From Peribacillus muralis (GTDB taxonomy: Bacteria; Bacillota; Bacilli; Bacillales; DSM-1321): a stretch of 64,000 nucleotides of DNA. This document shows, in pieces, positions 30,819 to 39,209 of the stretch. The DNA lies in the NCBI RefSeq assembly GCF_001645685.2, contig NZ_CP017080.1:3215051-3279050 (forward strand), in the 5' to 3' direction. Under the pieces are notes generated by a model. The model made no database searches and was not told the DNA's origin. It worked only from the letters and a program-made list of their open reading frames with translations. A program made the translations under genes and the position numbers. Position 1 is the first letter of the stretch. Each line of letters starts with the position of its first letter.

Positions 30819-31345
30819 AACGGATTCTCCGCTGTTTGGGACGAATTCTCTCGACGGTAGGTCGAATTAAACCTATTTGGGACGAATTCTCTCGATGGTA
30901 GGTCGAATTAAACCTGCTTGGGACGAATTCTCTCGCTGTTGGGACGAATTAATCCTGCTTAGGACGAATTCTCTCGACGGTAGGTCGAATTTTTCCTGTT
31001 TAGGACGAATTCTCTCGACGGTAGGTCGAATTAATCCTGCTTAGGACGAATTCTCTCGACGGTAGGTCGAATTATCCCTGTTTGGGACGAATTCTCTCGA
31101 CGGTAGGTCGAATTAAACCTGCTTGGGACGAATTCTCTCGACGGTAGGACGAATTAAACCTGCTTAGGACGAATTCTCTCGACGGTAGGTCGAATTTTTC
31201 CTGTTTAGGACGAATTCTCTCGACGGTAGGTCGAATTAAACCTATTTGGGACGAATTCTCTCCCCGGTAGGTCGAATTAAACCTGCTTGGGACGAATTCT
31301 CTCGACGGTAGGTCGAATTAAACCTGCTTAGTACGAATTAACCTC
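30819..31345. repeat. 41-bp tandem array right of the NERD gene
   Basis: About twelve units of 41 bp, each composed of ACGAATTCTCTCGACGGTAGG (21) and TCGAATTAAACCTGCTTGGG (20). Variation is concentrated in the second half (AAACC, ATCC, TTTCC). It lies between the NERD and rarA genes, with no unique spacers. Confidence 0.9.
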
Positions 31346-31445
31346 GGTAAAGGCGGGTTAATTATGATTTTATCGTTACAGGCATCATAATCAGCGCATT
31401 TCACCCATAAGTTGTGATACCTTATATTAAAAGGAGAGGTGCGCA

Positions 31446-32717
31446 ATGAATATTAAACCGCTGGCTTACCGGATGCGGCCTCGATCGATAGATGAGATCA
31501 TCGGGCAGGAGCATCTGGTTGGTGAAGGGAAAATAATCGCGAGAATGGTGAAGGCCAAGCAGCTTTCCTCGATGATTTTGTATGGACCTCCGGGAATTGG
31601 CAAAACATCGATTGCAAGCGCGATTGCCGGAAGCACGAAGTTTGCATTCCGGACGTTGAATGCCGTGACCAATAACAAAAAAGATATGGAGATCGTTGCA
31701 GCCGAGGCAAAAATGTCCGGCAAAGTGATTTTACTGCTCGATGAAGTTCATCGCCTCGATAAGGCCAAACAGGATTTCCTTTTGCCTTATCTGGAAAATG
31801 GCATGATTACCTTGATCGGTGCAACGACTAGCAATCCCTATCATGCCATCAATCCGGCCATCCGCAGCCGGTGTCAGATTTTTGAATTAAAATCGTTGGA
31901 AACCGTTGATATCATCAAAGCGTTGGAACGGGCACTGCATGATGAAGAGCGCGGGCTTGGTACATATAAAACGAATGTCGACCTTGAAGCCCTTACCCAT
32001 TTCGCAACCGCTTCGAATGGTGATGTCCGCAGTGCGCTAAATGCTTTGGAGCTCGCCGTCATTTCGACCGAGCCTGATGAAGAAGGTACGATTCAGATCG
32101 ATGTGCAGATTGCAGAGGAATGCATGCAGAAAAAGAGCTTTTCACATGACAAGGATGGTGATGCCCACTATGACGTCCTGTCAGCTTTCCAGAAATCGAT
32201 TCGGGGCAGTGATGCGAATGCAGCCCTTCATTATTTGGGGCGCTTGGTCGAAGCCGGCGATCTTGTCAGCATTGCCCGCCGCATGGTGGTCATTGCCTAC
32301 GAAGACATTGGCTTAGCCAATCCGCAGGCTGGCCCGAGGGCACTCGCTGCGGTCGAAGCTGCTGAACGGCTCGGGTTTCCGGAAGCCCGGATCCCGCTTG
32401 CCAACTCCGTGATCGAGTTATGCCTATCACCTAAATCGAACACGGCCATTACCGCGATTGATGCGGCTCTTTCCGACATTCGCAGCGGCCATAGCGGAGA
32501 TGTACCCGATCATCTTAAGGATGCCCATTATAAAGGGGCCGCCGATCTCGGGCGCGGCATCAATTACCTTTATCCGCATGACTATGAGAATGGCTGGGTG
32601 AAGCAGCAATACTTACCGAATAAATTGCTTCGCAAAAAATATTACAAACCGAAAAAGAGCGGGAAATTTGAGCAAGCCCTGGCCACTGTTTATGAAAATA
32701 TCGAGAAAAAGAAATAA
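31446..32717 (+). CDS. rarA: Replication-associated recombination protein RarA (MgsA-type AAA ATPase)
   Basis: 423 residues: Walker A LYGPPGIGKTSIAS, Walker B VILLLDEVHRLDK, sensor 1 TLIGATTSNP, arginine finger in AIRSRCQIF, and the C-terminal tetramerisation domain (VPDHLKDAHYKGA...YLYPHDYENGWVKQQYLP). Acts at stalled forks; orthologue of YrvN. AGGAGAGG lies about 8 bases before ATG 31446. In B. subtilis it also neighbours cymR. Confidence 0.95.
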   Translation: MNIKPLAYRMRPRSIDEIIGQEHLVGEGKIIARMVKAKQLSSMILYGPPGIGKTSIASAIAGSTKFAFRTLNAVTNNKKDMEIVAAEAKMSGKVILLLDEVHRLDKAKQDFLLPYLENGMITLIGATTSNPYHAINPAIRSRCQIFELKSLETVDIIKALERALHDEERGLGTYKTNVDLEALTHFATASNGDVRSALNALELAVISTEPDEEGTIQIDVQIAEECMQKKSFSHDKDGDAHYDVLSAFQKSIRGSDANAALHYLGRLVEAGDLVSIARRMVVIAYEDIGLANPQAGPRALAAVEAAERLGFPEARIPLANSVIELCLSPKSNTAITAIDAALSDIRSGHSGDVPDHLKDAHYKGAADLGRGINYLYPHDYENGWVKQQYLPNKLLRKKYYKPKKSGKFEQALATVYENIEKKK

Positions 32718-32745
32718 CTCCGGATCGCTTCAGACCGGAGTTATT
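32713..32745 (+). terminator. Hairpin after rarA
   Basis: 11-bp stem AATAACTCCGG / CCGGAGTTATT overlapping the rarA stop codon. Only a short T stretch follows, so termination may be weak. Confidence 0.6.
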
Positions 32746-32858
32746 ACCATTATCGGTTTTGCCGACTGTCCGCGAGACTTCGTTAACAAGCGTTCCTGGC
32801 CTTCACATTCAATCAACAGAAAAAAAGAGGCACATCAACTATGTTTGCATACACAAAG

Positions 32859-32893
32859 AAAGGCACAACAACTCCATTTGGTTGCTGTGCCTG
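32859..32893 (-). terminator. Hairpin after the CotB-like gene
   Basis: GGCACA.CAAC / GTTG.TGTGCC stem, with CTTTCTTT on the minus-strand side. Confidence 0.6.
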
Positions 32894-32907
32894 TTTGGTC
32901 TTTCTTG

Positions 32908-33948
32908 TTACTTATTGTTTTGAGATGATGCTTTGATTAAGTTCTCAAGCCATAACTGCTTGAATTGGTTTGAACGGACGCGTCTTTGACCCCTGCCTGA
33001 GCTTTCATCTGAGGAACTGCTTGATGAGCTCTCGCATGAGGAACTGCTTGACGAGCTCTCACATGAAGAACTGCTTGATGAGCTCTCGCATGAGGAACTG
33101 CTTGACGAGCTCTCGCATGAGGAACTGCTTGATGAGCTCTCGCATGAGGAACTGCTTGATGAGCTCTCGCATGAGGAACTGCTTGATGAGCTCTCGCATG
33201 AGGAACTGCTTGACGAGCTCTCGCATGAGGAACTGCTTGACGAGCTCTCGCATGAGGAACTGCTTGACGAGCTCTCGCAACAAGTTTCTTCTATCCGAAC
33301 CGATAAAGCTACGAATTGGATATGTTCCGTTGTCACATAAAATAACTCTTCATTATGCACAACAACGATATATTCTTCAGCCACTTCAATCAGAATTCCT
33401 TCAACCCTTTCAGGGCCGCCTGCGCTAACGGATACCCAGTTGTGGATCAATCTTGAAAGAATGCCATTAAGTGAATCAATACCCTCATATAGGTCCTGAG
33501 GAGGCAATTCACGGCATGCAAATTCCACCACAATTACACTTTTGATATGGGAGATCGGGAATAAAACCAACCCTTCCCTTTCCGTGGAAAGCACCAAAAA
33601 TTCTTCTTTCACATCGATAACCCGGCCAACTTTTGAAGTCGGGCCGCCGCCATTCACTTGAATGCAGCTATCCTGCAATGCTTCCAGCGCCCCTATAAAA
33701 GTTTCTGGATATACAAATCCTTTATCGTTGATCGGGCATAAATTAAGTGCCCTCTTCGCATTTTCGACCACGATCTTCAAATGCTCGATGGCGTAATAGA
33801 CGAGGTGATTTTCTTCCGTTTGCAGAACGATATAATCACTCCGAACTTCTACAAGCCTGCCTTCTCTCGATTCAGGGCCGCCTTTATATACCCTCACAAA
33901 TTTCCCCTTTAAAGCTTCAAGGTACGGTAAACTAACAGTCTCTGCCAT
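32908..33948 (-). CDS. cotB: CotB-like spore coat protein with Cys-Glu-Ser7 repeat tail
   Basis: 346 residues. Three copies of a beta-rich domain (GKFVRVYKGGPESREGRLVEV; SCIQVNGGGPTSKVGRVIDV; NWVSVSAGGPERVEGILIEV), the layout of B. subtilis CotB, then ten tandem 9-residue repeats CESSSSSSS, then a basic tail (GRGQRRVRSNQFKQLW). B. subtilis CotB also has three such domains and a long Ser/Lys/Arg tail that is phosphorylated by CotH; here the tail instead has regularly spaced Cys and Glu. ATG 33948 follows AAAGG and GGAGG. Probably a surface coat protein made under sigma-K. Assignment is by domain pattern; the tail is unusual. Confidence 0.82.
   Translation of the reverse strand: MAETVSLPYLEALKGKFVRVYKGGPESREGRLVEVRSDYIVLQTEENHLVYYAIEHLKIVVENAKRALNLCPINDKGFVYPETFIGALEALQDSCIQVNGGGPTSKVGRVIDVKEEFLVLSTEREGLVLFPISHIKSVIVVEFACRELPPQDLYEGIDSLNGILSRLIHNWVSVSAGGPERVEGILIEVAEEYIVVVHNEELFYVTTEHIQFVALSVRIEETCCESSSSSSSCESSSSSSSCESSSSSSSCESSSSSSSCESSSSSSSCESSSSSSSCESSSSSSSCESSSSSSSCESSSSSSSCESSSSSSSDESSGRGQRRVRSNQFKQLWLENLIKASSQNNK
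33011..33280 (-). repeat. Ten 27-bp coding repeats
   Basis: Exact 27-bp units with few silent changes, encoding CESSSSSSS. The unit uses five different Ser codons in fixed order. Located within the CotB-like gene; such exact repeats are prone to copy-number change. Confidence 0.95.
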
Positions 33949-34135
33949 TTTTCCTTTAGCCTCCAATAGTTATTTATACTTTAGTGATATCCGTACTGCA
34001 TATATATGCGCCTTATTTCTATTACGGACTCTTCCAATCACCCATTTTGCAGTAAATCGTCGAACGCCCAGAAATACTATATGAAACTTCACTTTTTCCA
34101 GTCTATTCACAATTCTGAAAAGCGTTTTTCTTTTC
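33949..34135. other. Intergenic region upstream of the CotB-like gene
   Basis: No gene recognised on either strand. It should contain a sporulation promoter for the CotB-like gene, but no confident -35/-10 could be assigned by eye. Confidence 0.4.
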
Positions 34136-34168
34136 ACAAAAAAAACTCCGGATTTTTCCCCCGGAGTG
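34136..34168 (-). terminator. Terminator of the secreted repeat protein gene
   Basis: ACTCCGG / CCGGAGT stem with a long A-run on its left, i.e. TTTTTTTT on the minus strand. Confidence 0.75.
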
Positions 34169-34286
34169 TTGTTCCATCACCATGAATGATTCCTTCTTGA
34201 AGTCAGTTTTGAGTTTTCAGATTCTTTTTACGTCGCAATCAACCAATAGATATTCGAAGGTCAATCCGCCAGCCGGAGCCCGCTAA

Positions 34287-35579
34287 TCATTTTTCCTTAT
34301 CGTACGGAACCGCCAAACGGGCACTTTCCCTTTGCCCATGCTTAGTCACCGTCATAGACAGCTTGCCTGATTGCTTTCCAAGCTGCTTGATCGACACATT
34401 CTCCACTTTCCCTTTGGCGGTCGCCTTGGCCAAAACGGCTCCTTTGCCACCGTATACCTTGATTACATCGCCTTTCGTCACGCCGCTCACTTTGACGATA
34501 TCGGCTTTTCCTTTATTATTGACCACCTTTACCTGGGCTTTTTTCAAAGGATCAGAGATTTCACCTTGGTAGGCCCGAGCCACAAGGACGCTTTCCCTCA
34601 ATGGTGACTGTGTTGCCGAAACGTAGATATTCCCCGATTTCTTACCAAGCTGCTTCACCTTAACAGTCAATGACGTTCCTGCTGCGGTAGCTTTCCCTAC
34701 CATTTTCCCCCTGCTTTTTTCGTCATACACTTTAATGATGGTCCCCTTTTTCATGCCGCTCAGCTTGATATCATCCGGCTTTCCAGTTTCATTTGACACG
34801 CTGATTTGGGCTGCCTTTACTGCAGGCGAGGTATCCGAAAGGGTAAACTGATAGGGAGCATCGATCGTATTCTCAGCGTTTTCCATGACCATGTAATAGC
34901 TCCCTTTTTTCAAGTATGGTGTGATGGCCGGCTTTTCACTCGTGTATAACTCACCATATTTCTTACCTGAACGATCTTGAATCACCGCATGCCAATTCGT
35001 CTCAGCTTGTTGTTTAACTGACATGACTACATGCCCATTTTGCGGAACGTTGAACTTGAATGCATCACGATCATCGGAAGTACTGATCACCCCTCTCCAC
35101 GTCTCATTCAAGCGAATGGCATTGGCCGCCTCTAGCGTATCATTCGACTCTTGTTCAAAATGGTCATCCTTCGTGTACTTCACCGAAAACTGAAACGGAA
35201 CCTTCGTAGCCGCCCCATTATCGCTAATCACGATATGATACGTCCCCTTTGGCAGTCCAACTTTCACTTCCTCGAAGCTCGAACTGCCATTTTGACTGCC
35301 CGTATAGACGTGAGTATAGTTGGTTCCTTTATCGTTCTGGATGGTACCCTCCCATGAAGCCTTGGCATTACGCTTGATCGATAACGTCACAACTCCAGCT
35401 TCCGGCAATACAGCTTTATAGACCTTCTTGTCCTTGCTGCTGGCTAAGGCTCCTTTATACATTGTATTGACTTGACCATTCAACGGGGCATGAGCCTCTG
35501 TGTTAACAGCCAGCGTTAGGAGGAGAATGACGATCCCAAGCCCCAATACACCTTGACTCAACTCTCTTATTCGCACCAT
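34287..35579 (-). CDS. Secreted protein with pre-peptidase-like and repeat domains
   Basis: 430 residues with a signal peptide (hydrophobic LGLGIVILLLTLAV, cleavage near TEAHA). Two domains of PPC type (about 38-135 and 140-250; EQESNDTLEAANAI and ESNDT-like motif) are followed by two about 75-residue repeats (KAAQISVSNETGKPDDIKLSG and KAQVKVVNNKGKADIVKVSG). No catalytic domain is seen. Such proteins probably bind cell wall or extracellular polymers. ATG 35579 with AGGGG upstream. Monocistronic. Confidence 0.75.
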   Translation of the reverse strand: MVRIRELSQGVLGLGIVILLLTLAVNTEAHAPLNGQVNTMYKGALASSKDKKVYKAVLPEAGVVTLSIKRNAKASWEGTIQNDKGTNYTHVYTGSQNGSSSFEEVKVGLPKGTYHIVISDNGAATKVPFQFSVKYTKDDHFEQESNDTLEAANAIRLNETWRGVISTSDDRDAFKFNVPQNGHVVMSVKQQAETNWHAVIQDRSGKKYGELYTSEKPAITPYLKKGSYYMVMENAENTIDAPYQFTLSDTSPAVKAAQISVSNETGKPDDIKLSGMKKGTIIKVYDEKSRGKMVGKATAAGTSLTVKVKQLGKKSGNIYVSATQSPLRESVLVARAYQGEISDPLKKAQVKVVNNKGKADIVKVSGVTKGDVIKVYGGKGAVLAKATAKGKVENVSIKQLGKQSGKLSMTVTKHGQRESARLAVPYDKEK

Positions 35580-35667
35580 CTCTTACCCCTTCACGATTAA
35601 AATGATAGTATAATATAACTAGTTACATACTCCTACACTACCACGATTAAGCCCTTTCTTACACACG

Positions 35668-35701
35668 AATAAAAAAAGCTCCAAAGAAAATTTGGAGCTT
35701 G
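35668..35701 (-). terminator. Terminator of the ABC/GntR operon
   Basis: AAGCTCCAAA / TTTGGAGCTT stem followed by TTTTT on the minus strand, just after the ATPase gene. Confidence 0.85.
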
Positions 35702-35706
35702 ACCGT

Positions 35707-36399
35707 TCACCCATGATTTTCTTTTAACCATCCGATTATTGATTTCCCCCTGCTTTCGCGGAGAGCTTCTGCTCCTTCCTTGACGATGACCTTGCCTTCC
35801 TTTATGATGATCACTTCATCCAGGATGTTCTCAATTTCCTCAATTTCATGAGTGGCCATGATTACCAATTGTTTATCTAAATCCACATAAGAAAGCAGGC
35901 TCCGGACAATCGACTCCCTGACCATGACATCGAGCCCTGAAAATGGTTCATCCAATAGCACGATAGGGGCTTCCCGGGACAGAGCGAGCAATAACTTAAG
36001 CTTTCCCCGATTTCCCTTGGACATCGCAACGACCTTCTTTTCGGCATCCAATTTCATGAATGCGAGCATTTCGATTGCCTTTTCCCGATTAAAATCGGCA
36101 AACTGCGATGCATGAAAATCGATATAACGACCTGCCGTAAAATTAGGATAGAAAAAATCAAGCTCAGTCAAATAAGACACCTCTGAAGCAATCCTCCTGT
36201 CAACTGCCACTCCATCCACCAGCACCTGACCCAATTCCGGTTTCACGAGACCGGCAACCAGCTTCAGCAACGTCGACTTACCGCTTCCATTGGCTCCTAA
36301 CACCCCGTAGATCCTTCCCGCCTCAAAGGTGAGCGAAATATCTTCAAGGGCAGCAATGCTTCGATACTTTTTCGATACCTTGTGCAACTCAACCGTCAT
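35707..36399 (-). CDS. ABC transporter ATP-binding protein (YtrB-like)
   Basis: 230 residues with Walker A GVLGANGSGKSTLLK, a signature region degenerate from LSGGQ (AMSKGNRGKLKLLLAL) and Walker B IVLLDEPFSGLD, plus the H-loop THEIEEIE. The ATG overlaps the gntR stop (ATGA). The degenerate signature is common in the YtrB/BcrA-like subgroup. It should pair with the permease gene three back in the operon. Confidence 0.88.
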   Translation of the reverse strand: MTVELHKVSKKYRSIAALEDISLTFEAGRIYGVLGANGSGKSTLLKLVAGLVKPELGQVLVDGVAVDRRIASEVSYLTELDFFYPNFTAGRYIDFHASQFADFNREKAIEMLAFMKLDAEKKVVAMSKGNRGKLKLLLALSREAPIVLLDEPFSGLDVMVRESIVRSLLSYVDLDKQLVIMATHEIEEIENILDEVIIIKEGKVIVKEGAEALRESRGKSIIGWLKENHG

Positions 36400-36773
36400 T
36401 TTTCATCCTCCTGTTTTTTCAGAAATTGCTGGACAGCCGCCACCATTTCTTGATTTGACATGCCAATGCCCTTCATGTTTTGAACGAATGTCTCTGTAAT
36501 CTCCGCTTGAATCCTGGTCCGCAATGACGAAATCAAGGCGGAATCATTTTTCACGAACGTTCCCTGCCCCCTTCTTGTCTCCACGAATCCATCCCTCTCG
36601 ATCTCCGCATACGTACGCTGGATGGTGTTCGGATTGACCCCCATTTCGACCGCCATTTCACGGACAGATGGCAGCTTTTCCCCGCCCTTCATATCACCGC
36701 GTGCAATCGAATGGCAAATTCGGTCGGCTACCTGTAAATAAATCGGTCTTGATGCATGAAAATCGGCTGACAT
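36396..36773 (-). CDS. GntR family regulator, YtrA subfamily
   Basis: 125 residues: GntR winged helix (RPIYLQVADRICHSIARGDMKGGEKLPSVREMAVEMGVNPNTIQRTYAEIERDGFVETRRGQGTFV) and a short C-terminal helical dimerisation region. The short C-domain and ABC neighbours are typical of YtrA, a repressor of cell-envelope-stress ABC operons. It probably binds the palindrome at 37590-37609. Located between permease and ATPase genes. Confidence 0.9.
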   Translation of the reverse strand: MSADFHASRPIYLQVADRICHSIARGDMKGGEKLPSVREMAVEMGVNPNTIQRTYAEIERDGFVETRRGQGTFVKNDSALISSLRTRIQAEITETFVQNMKGIGMSNQEMVAAVQQFLKKQEDEK

Positions 36774-36776
36774 ACC

Positions 36777-37565
36777 TCACACCTCAATCTTTCTATCCAG
36801 CAGCCAACATGAAATGAGGAACAATATCACTAATCCGATCAATTCGAATCCGCTTGTCAACAGGGAAAGGCTGCCCCCTGTTTGGAAGGAAAACTCAAAG
36901 TGATCAAGAGACATGCTAAACGACGAATCACTTATGATCGGAACTGTCCATAATTCGTCCAGCTTCATGTACAAGCCCGTACTGAACAGCCAATTGCGGA
37001 AAAACAACATCCCTAAGCAGATAGCTGAAATCAAAAGCACACGAAGCGGTTTCATAACATCATTCCCGGCGAGCGCGTGATAGACGATCCATAAAAACAG
37101 GGTAAACACAGCAAGAGCTAAACTAACCACGACCAATACTCCGGCTGTCATCAGCAAGCTGCCACCATCCAGCATCGTTTCATTATGAAAACCCTTTTTA
37201 AACAGACTTTCAGGAATCTTCATCCCCCCAAAAACAACACAAGCAGAAAAGAAAATAGATGCGACTTGAAAAAACATGCTGATCGAAAGCTTACTGCCTA
37301 GGAGCATCGCTGCAGATTGCGGATTATGGATCCAGAGCAGCGTCTTCCCCTCAGAATGTAAACAGCTCAGAATGACAGAGAAAATGAAAAGAGGCTGCAC
37401 CAGCATATTTAACCAAGTACAAAGATAAAAAAGACCAGCAACTTCCCAATACTTGGCCGCGAAAAAAGCAAGGCAGACAAAGCCAGCCTGTGCAACCAAT
37501 AACCAAAGCAGGGTCGTTTTTCCGACCACCCACTCCTTTTGGACTAAACCTTTGAACGAATTCAC
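36777..37565 (-). CDS. ABC transporter permease of the YtrA-type operon
   Basis: 262 residues with six predicted membrane helices and a broad extracellular loop (about residues 110-135 and 200-225). No strong family motif beyond ABC-2 type arrangement; identity is inferred from the adjacent gntR and ATPase genes (3 bases from the gntR start). First gene of the operon. Possibly exports or flips an envelope-active compound; substrate unknown. Confidence 0.7.
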   Translation of the reverse strand: MNSFKGLVQKEWVVGKTTLLWLLVAQAGFVCLAFFAAKYWEVAGLFYLCTWLNMLVQPLFIFSVILSCLHSEGKTLLWIHNPQSAAMLLGSKLSISMFFQVASIFFSACVVFGGMKIPESLFKKGFHNETMLDGGSLLMTAGVLVVVSLALAVFTLFLWIVYHALAGNDVMKPLRVLLISAICLGMLFFRNWLFSTGLYMKLDELWTVPIISDSSFSMSLDHFEFSFQTGGSLSLLTSGFELIGLVILFLISCWLLDRKIEV

Positions 37566-37589
37566 GTTTCCAACTCCTTCACTACTGTT

Positions 37590-37627
37590 CTAGTTATATA
37601 GTACACTAGTAAACCAAATTATGTCAA
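37590..37627 (-). promoter_or_regulatory. Promoter and YtrA-type operator of the ABC/GntR operon
   Basis: Minus strand: TTGACA (37622-37627), 18-base spacer, TACTAT (37598-37603). The imperfect palindrome CTAGTGTACTATATAACTAG (37590-37609) covers the -10. This placement suits repression by the operon's own GntR protein. Confidence 0.65.
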
Positions 37628-37719
37628 AGCTATGATAAAATAGTAAATTATACTGTTATTTTCGCGAAAAATTAAATATAATAGAGTATGTAGCAACAAA
37701 AAGAGGAAGGAAGTAATCT

Positions 37720-38649
37720 ATGAGACACGAAAAAAAGAAGAAAAAGAAACGGACTTGGCTAAAGGTAGTCGGGATAATTGTCCTACTTTTCATATTAGCA
37801 GGAGGCGCTTTTGCCTACTCCGTCTGGAATTCCCTAAATAACACCGTCGATTCCATGCATACGCCCATAGACCGTGACACAGATAAACGAACGAAGGAAC
37901 TTGCCCTATCCGATCGGGAGCCCTTCTCGATGCTCATGCTTGGGGTCGATGAACGTGATGGCGACAAAGGCCGCTCGGATACGATGATCGTGTTGACCGT
38001 CAACCCACAGAAGAAGTCCGTGAAAATGCTCAGCATCCCACGTGATACACGGACCGAGATCGTCGGCCATGGCACACAGGATAAAATCAATCACGCCTTT
38101 GCATTCGGCGGAGCAAAAATGTCCATGGATACCGTTGAAAACTTCCTCGATATTCCGATCGATTATTATATGAAGATCAATATGGAGGGCTTCAAGGATA
38201 TCGTCGATGCCGTCGGCGGCGTGACTGTGCAAAACGATTTGGACTTCTCTTATGACGGTTACCATTTCGCCAAGGGAAGCATCAGCCTGACTGGAAAAGA
38301 AGCGCTAGCCTATTCGCGTATGAGATATGACGATCCAAATGGTGATTTTGGCCGTCAATCGAGACAACGTGCCATCATTGAAGCCGTCATTAAAGAAGGC
38401 GCAAGCATCTCTTCCTTGACGAAATATGATGATGTCTTCGATGCCCTAAGCAAAAACATCCAGACGAATTTGACGTTCGATGACATGATGGATATCCAGA
38501 AGCATTACAGGGATGCAAGCAAAAGCATCACCCAATCGACGATTCCTGGCGATGGAAGGAAAATCGACGGAATCTACTATAATATCGTGTCCGATGAAGA
38601 AAAAGAAATGGTCCAATCCGAATTAAAGGAACAATTGGACATTAAATAA
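37720..38649 (+). CDS. LCP (LytR-CpsA-Psr) family wall-polymer transferase
   Basis: 309 residues: Lys-rich cytosolic tail, one membrane helix (about 12-33), extracellular LCP domain with MLMLGVDERDGDKGRSDTMIV, SIPRDTRTEI and KINHAFAFGG, and RMRYDDPNGDFGRQSRQR near the C-terminus. These Arg/Asp residues bind the polyprenyl pyrophosphate head group. LCP enzymes attach teichoic acids or capsule to peptidoglycan; size agrees with TagU/LytR. GGAAGGAAG lies about 8 bases before ATG 37720. Which glycopolymer it uses is not known, but the neighbouring polysaccharide loci are candidates. Confidence 0.9.
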   Translation: MRHEKKKKKKRTWLKVVGIIVLLFILAGGAFAYSVWNSLNNTVDSMHTPIDRDTDKRTKELALSDREPFSMLMLGVDERDGDKGRSDTMIVLTVNPQKKSVKMLSIPRDTRTEIVGHGTQDKINHAFAFGGAKMSMDTVENFLDIPIDYYMKINMEGFKDIVDAVGGVTVQNDLDFSYDGYHFAKGSISLTGKEALAYSRMRYDDPNGDFGRQSRQRAIIEAVIKEGASISSLTKYDDVFDALSKNIQTNLTFDDMMDIQKHYRDASKSITQSTIPGDGRKIDGIYYNIVSDEEKEMVQSELKEQLDIK

Positions 38650-38656
38650 GCAAAAA

Positions 38657-38697
38657 AGTAAAGCTGCCAGAACCCGCATTCTGACAGCTTTTTCTTT
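38657..38697 (+). terminator. LCP gene terminator
   Basis: AAAGCTGcCAGAA / TTCTGaCAGCTTT stem followed by TTTCTTTTT. Confidence 0.85.
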
Positions 38698-38925
38698 TTA
38701 TCCATCCAATATTCTGACAAAAAATGGACGTCAATTGTAGAGATTTGTTGGAATTTTTGTTGTTTATTAGACGGTAAAAGACGGTATAATCTAGTATGAG
38801 CCAATAAAAAACCAACTTCCCCCTGCCCCTTTCACCAAATGACTCTAGTAATCTCTGGACCCGGAACCCACCAACCGCCATTCATTGCCTACAATAAATC
38901 ATCCTAAACAAAAGGAGTGTATCGT

Positions 38926-39027
38926 ATGAAAATCAAAGCAGGCAGCTGGGCTATGCTAAGCAAACAGGACAAAATGTTCATTCTGAAGGCCATCAGTGAT
39001 CGCTCGAGAATGAAATATGTTTCATGA
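38926..39027 (+). CDS. 33-codon small ORF, function unknown
   Basis: MKIKAGSWAMLSKQDKMFILKAISDRSRMKYVS, a basic, partly amphipathic peptide. A strong ribosome binding site (AAAGGAGTG) lies 6 bases before ATG and a TATAAT about 140 bases upstream (near 38787). A 13-bp inverted repeat (39058-39104) follows. The long leader and compact layout suggest a genuine transcript. No family recognised. Confidence 0.5.
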   Translation: MKIKAGSWAMLSKQDKMFILKAISDRSRMKYVS

Positions 39028-39142
39028 GGATTGAATCCCTTCCTTCCCCATAAGCATCCCCTCTCTTTTTTCAATCTACAGCTCTGGTGCCCGAAAAAGG
39101 AGAGGAATTCCATTCACACCGCAAACGCCATTCGCCAAATCA

Positions 39143-39175
39143 TAAAAAAAAGAAGCATGTTGTTGGACATGCTCC
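39143..39175 (-). terminator. VanZ gene terminator
   Basis: AGCATGT / ACATGCT stem (longer with flanking bases), followed by TTTTTTTT on the minus strand. Confidence 0.75.
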
Positions 39176-39209
39176 TTCCATGTATGGATCGGTTTCAGAC
39201 ATGATTTCT

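Noticed and set aside
30819..31345. CRISPR array
   Set aside because: Regular 41-bp repeats, but the sequence between conserved halves is itself repeated in a few types; there are no unique spacers and no cas genes.
33011..33280. Non-coding tandem repeat or antisense gene
   Set aside because: Frames on the other strands are repetitive too, but only the minus frame continues into three CotB-type domains with a ribosome binding site.
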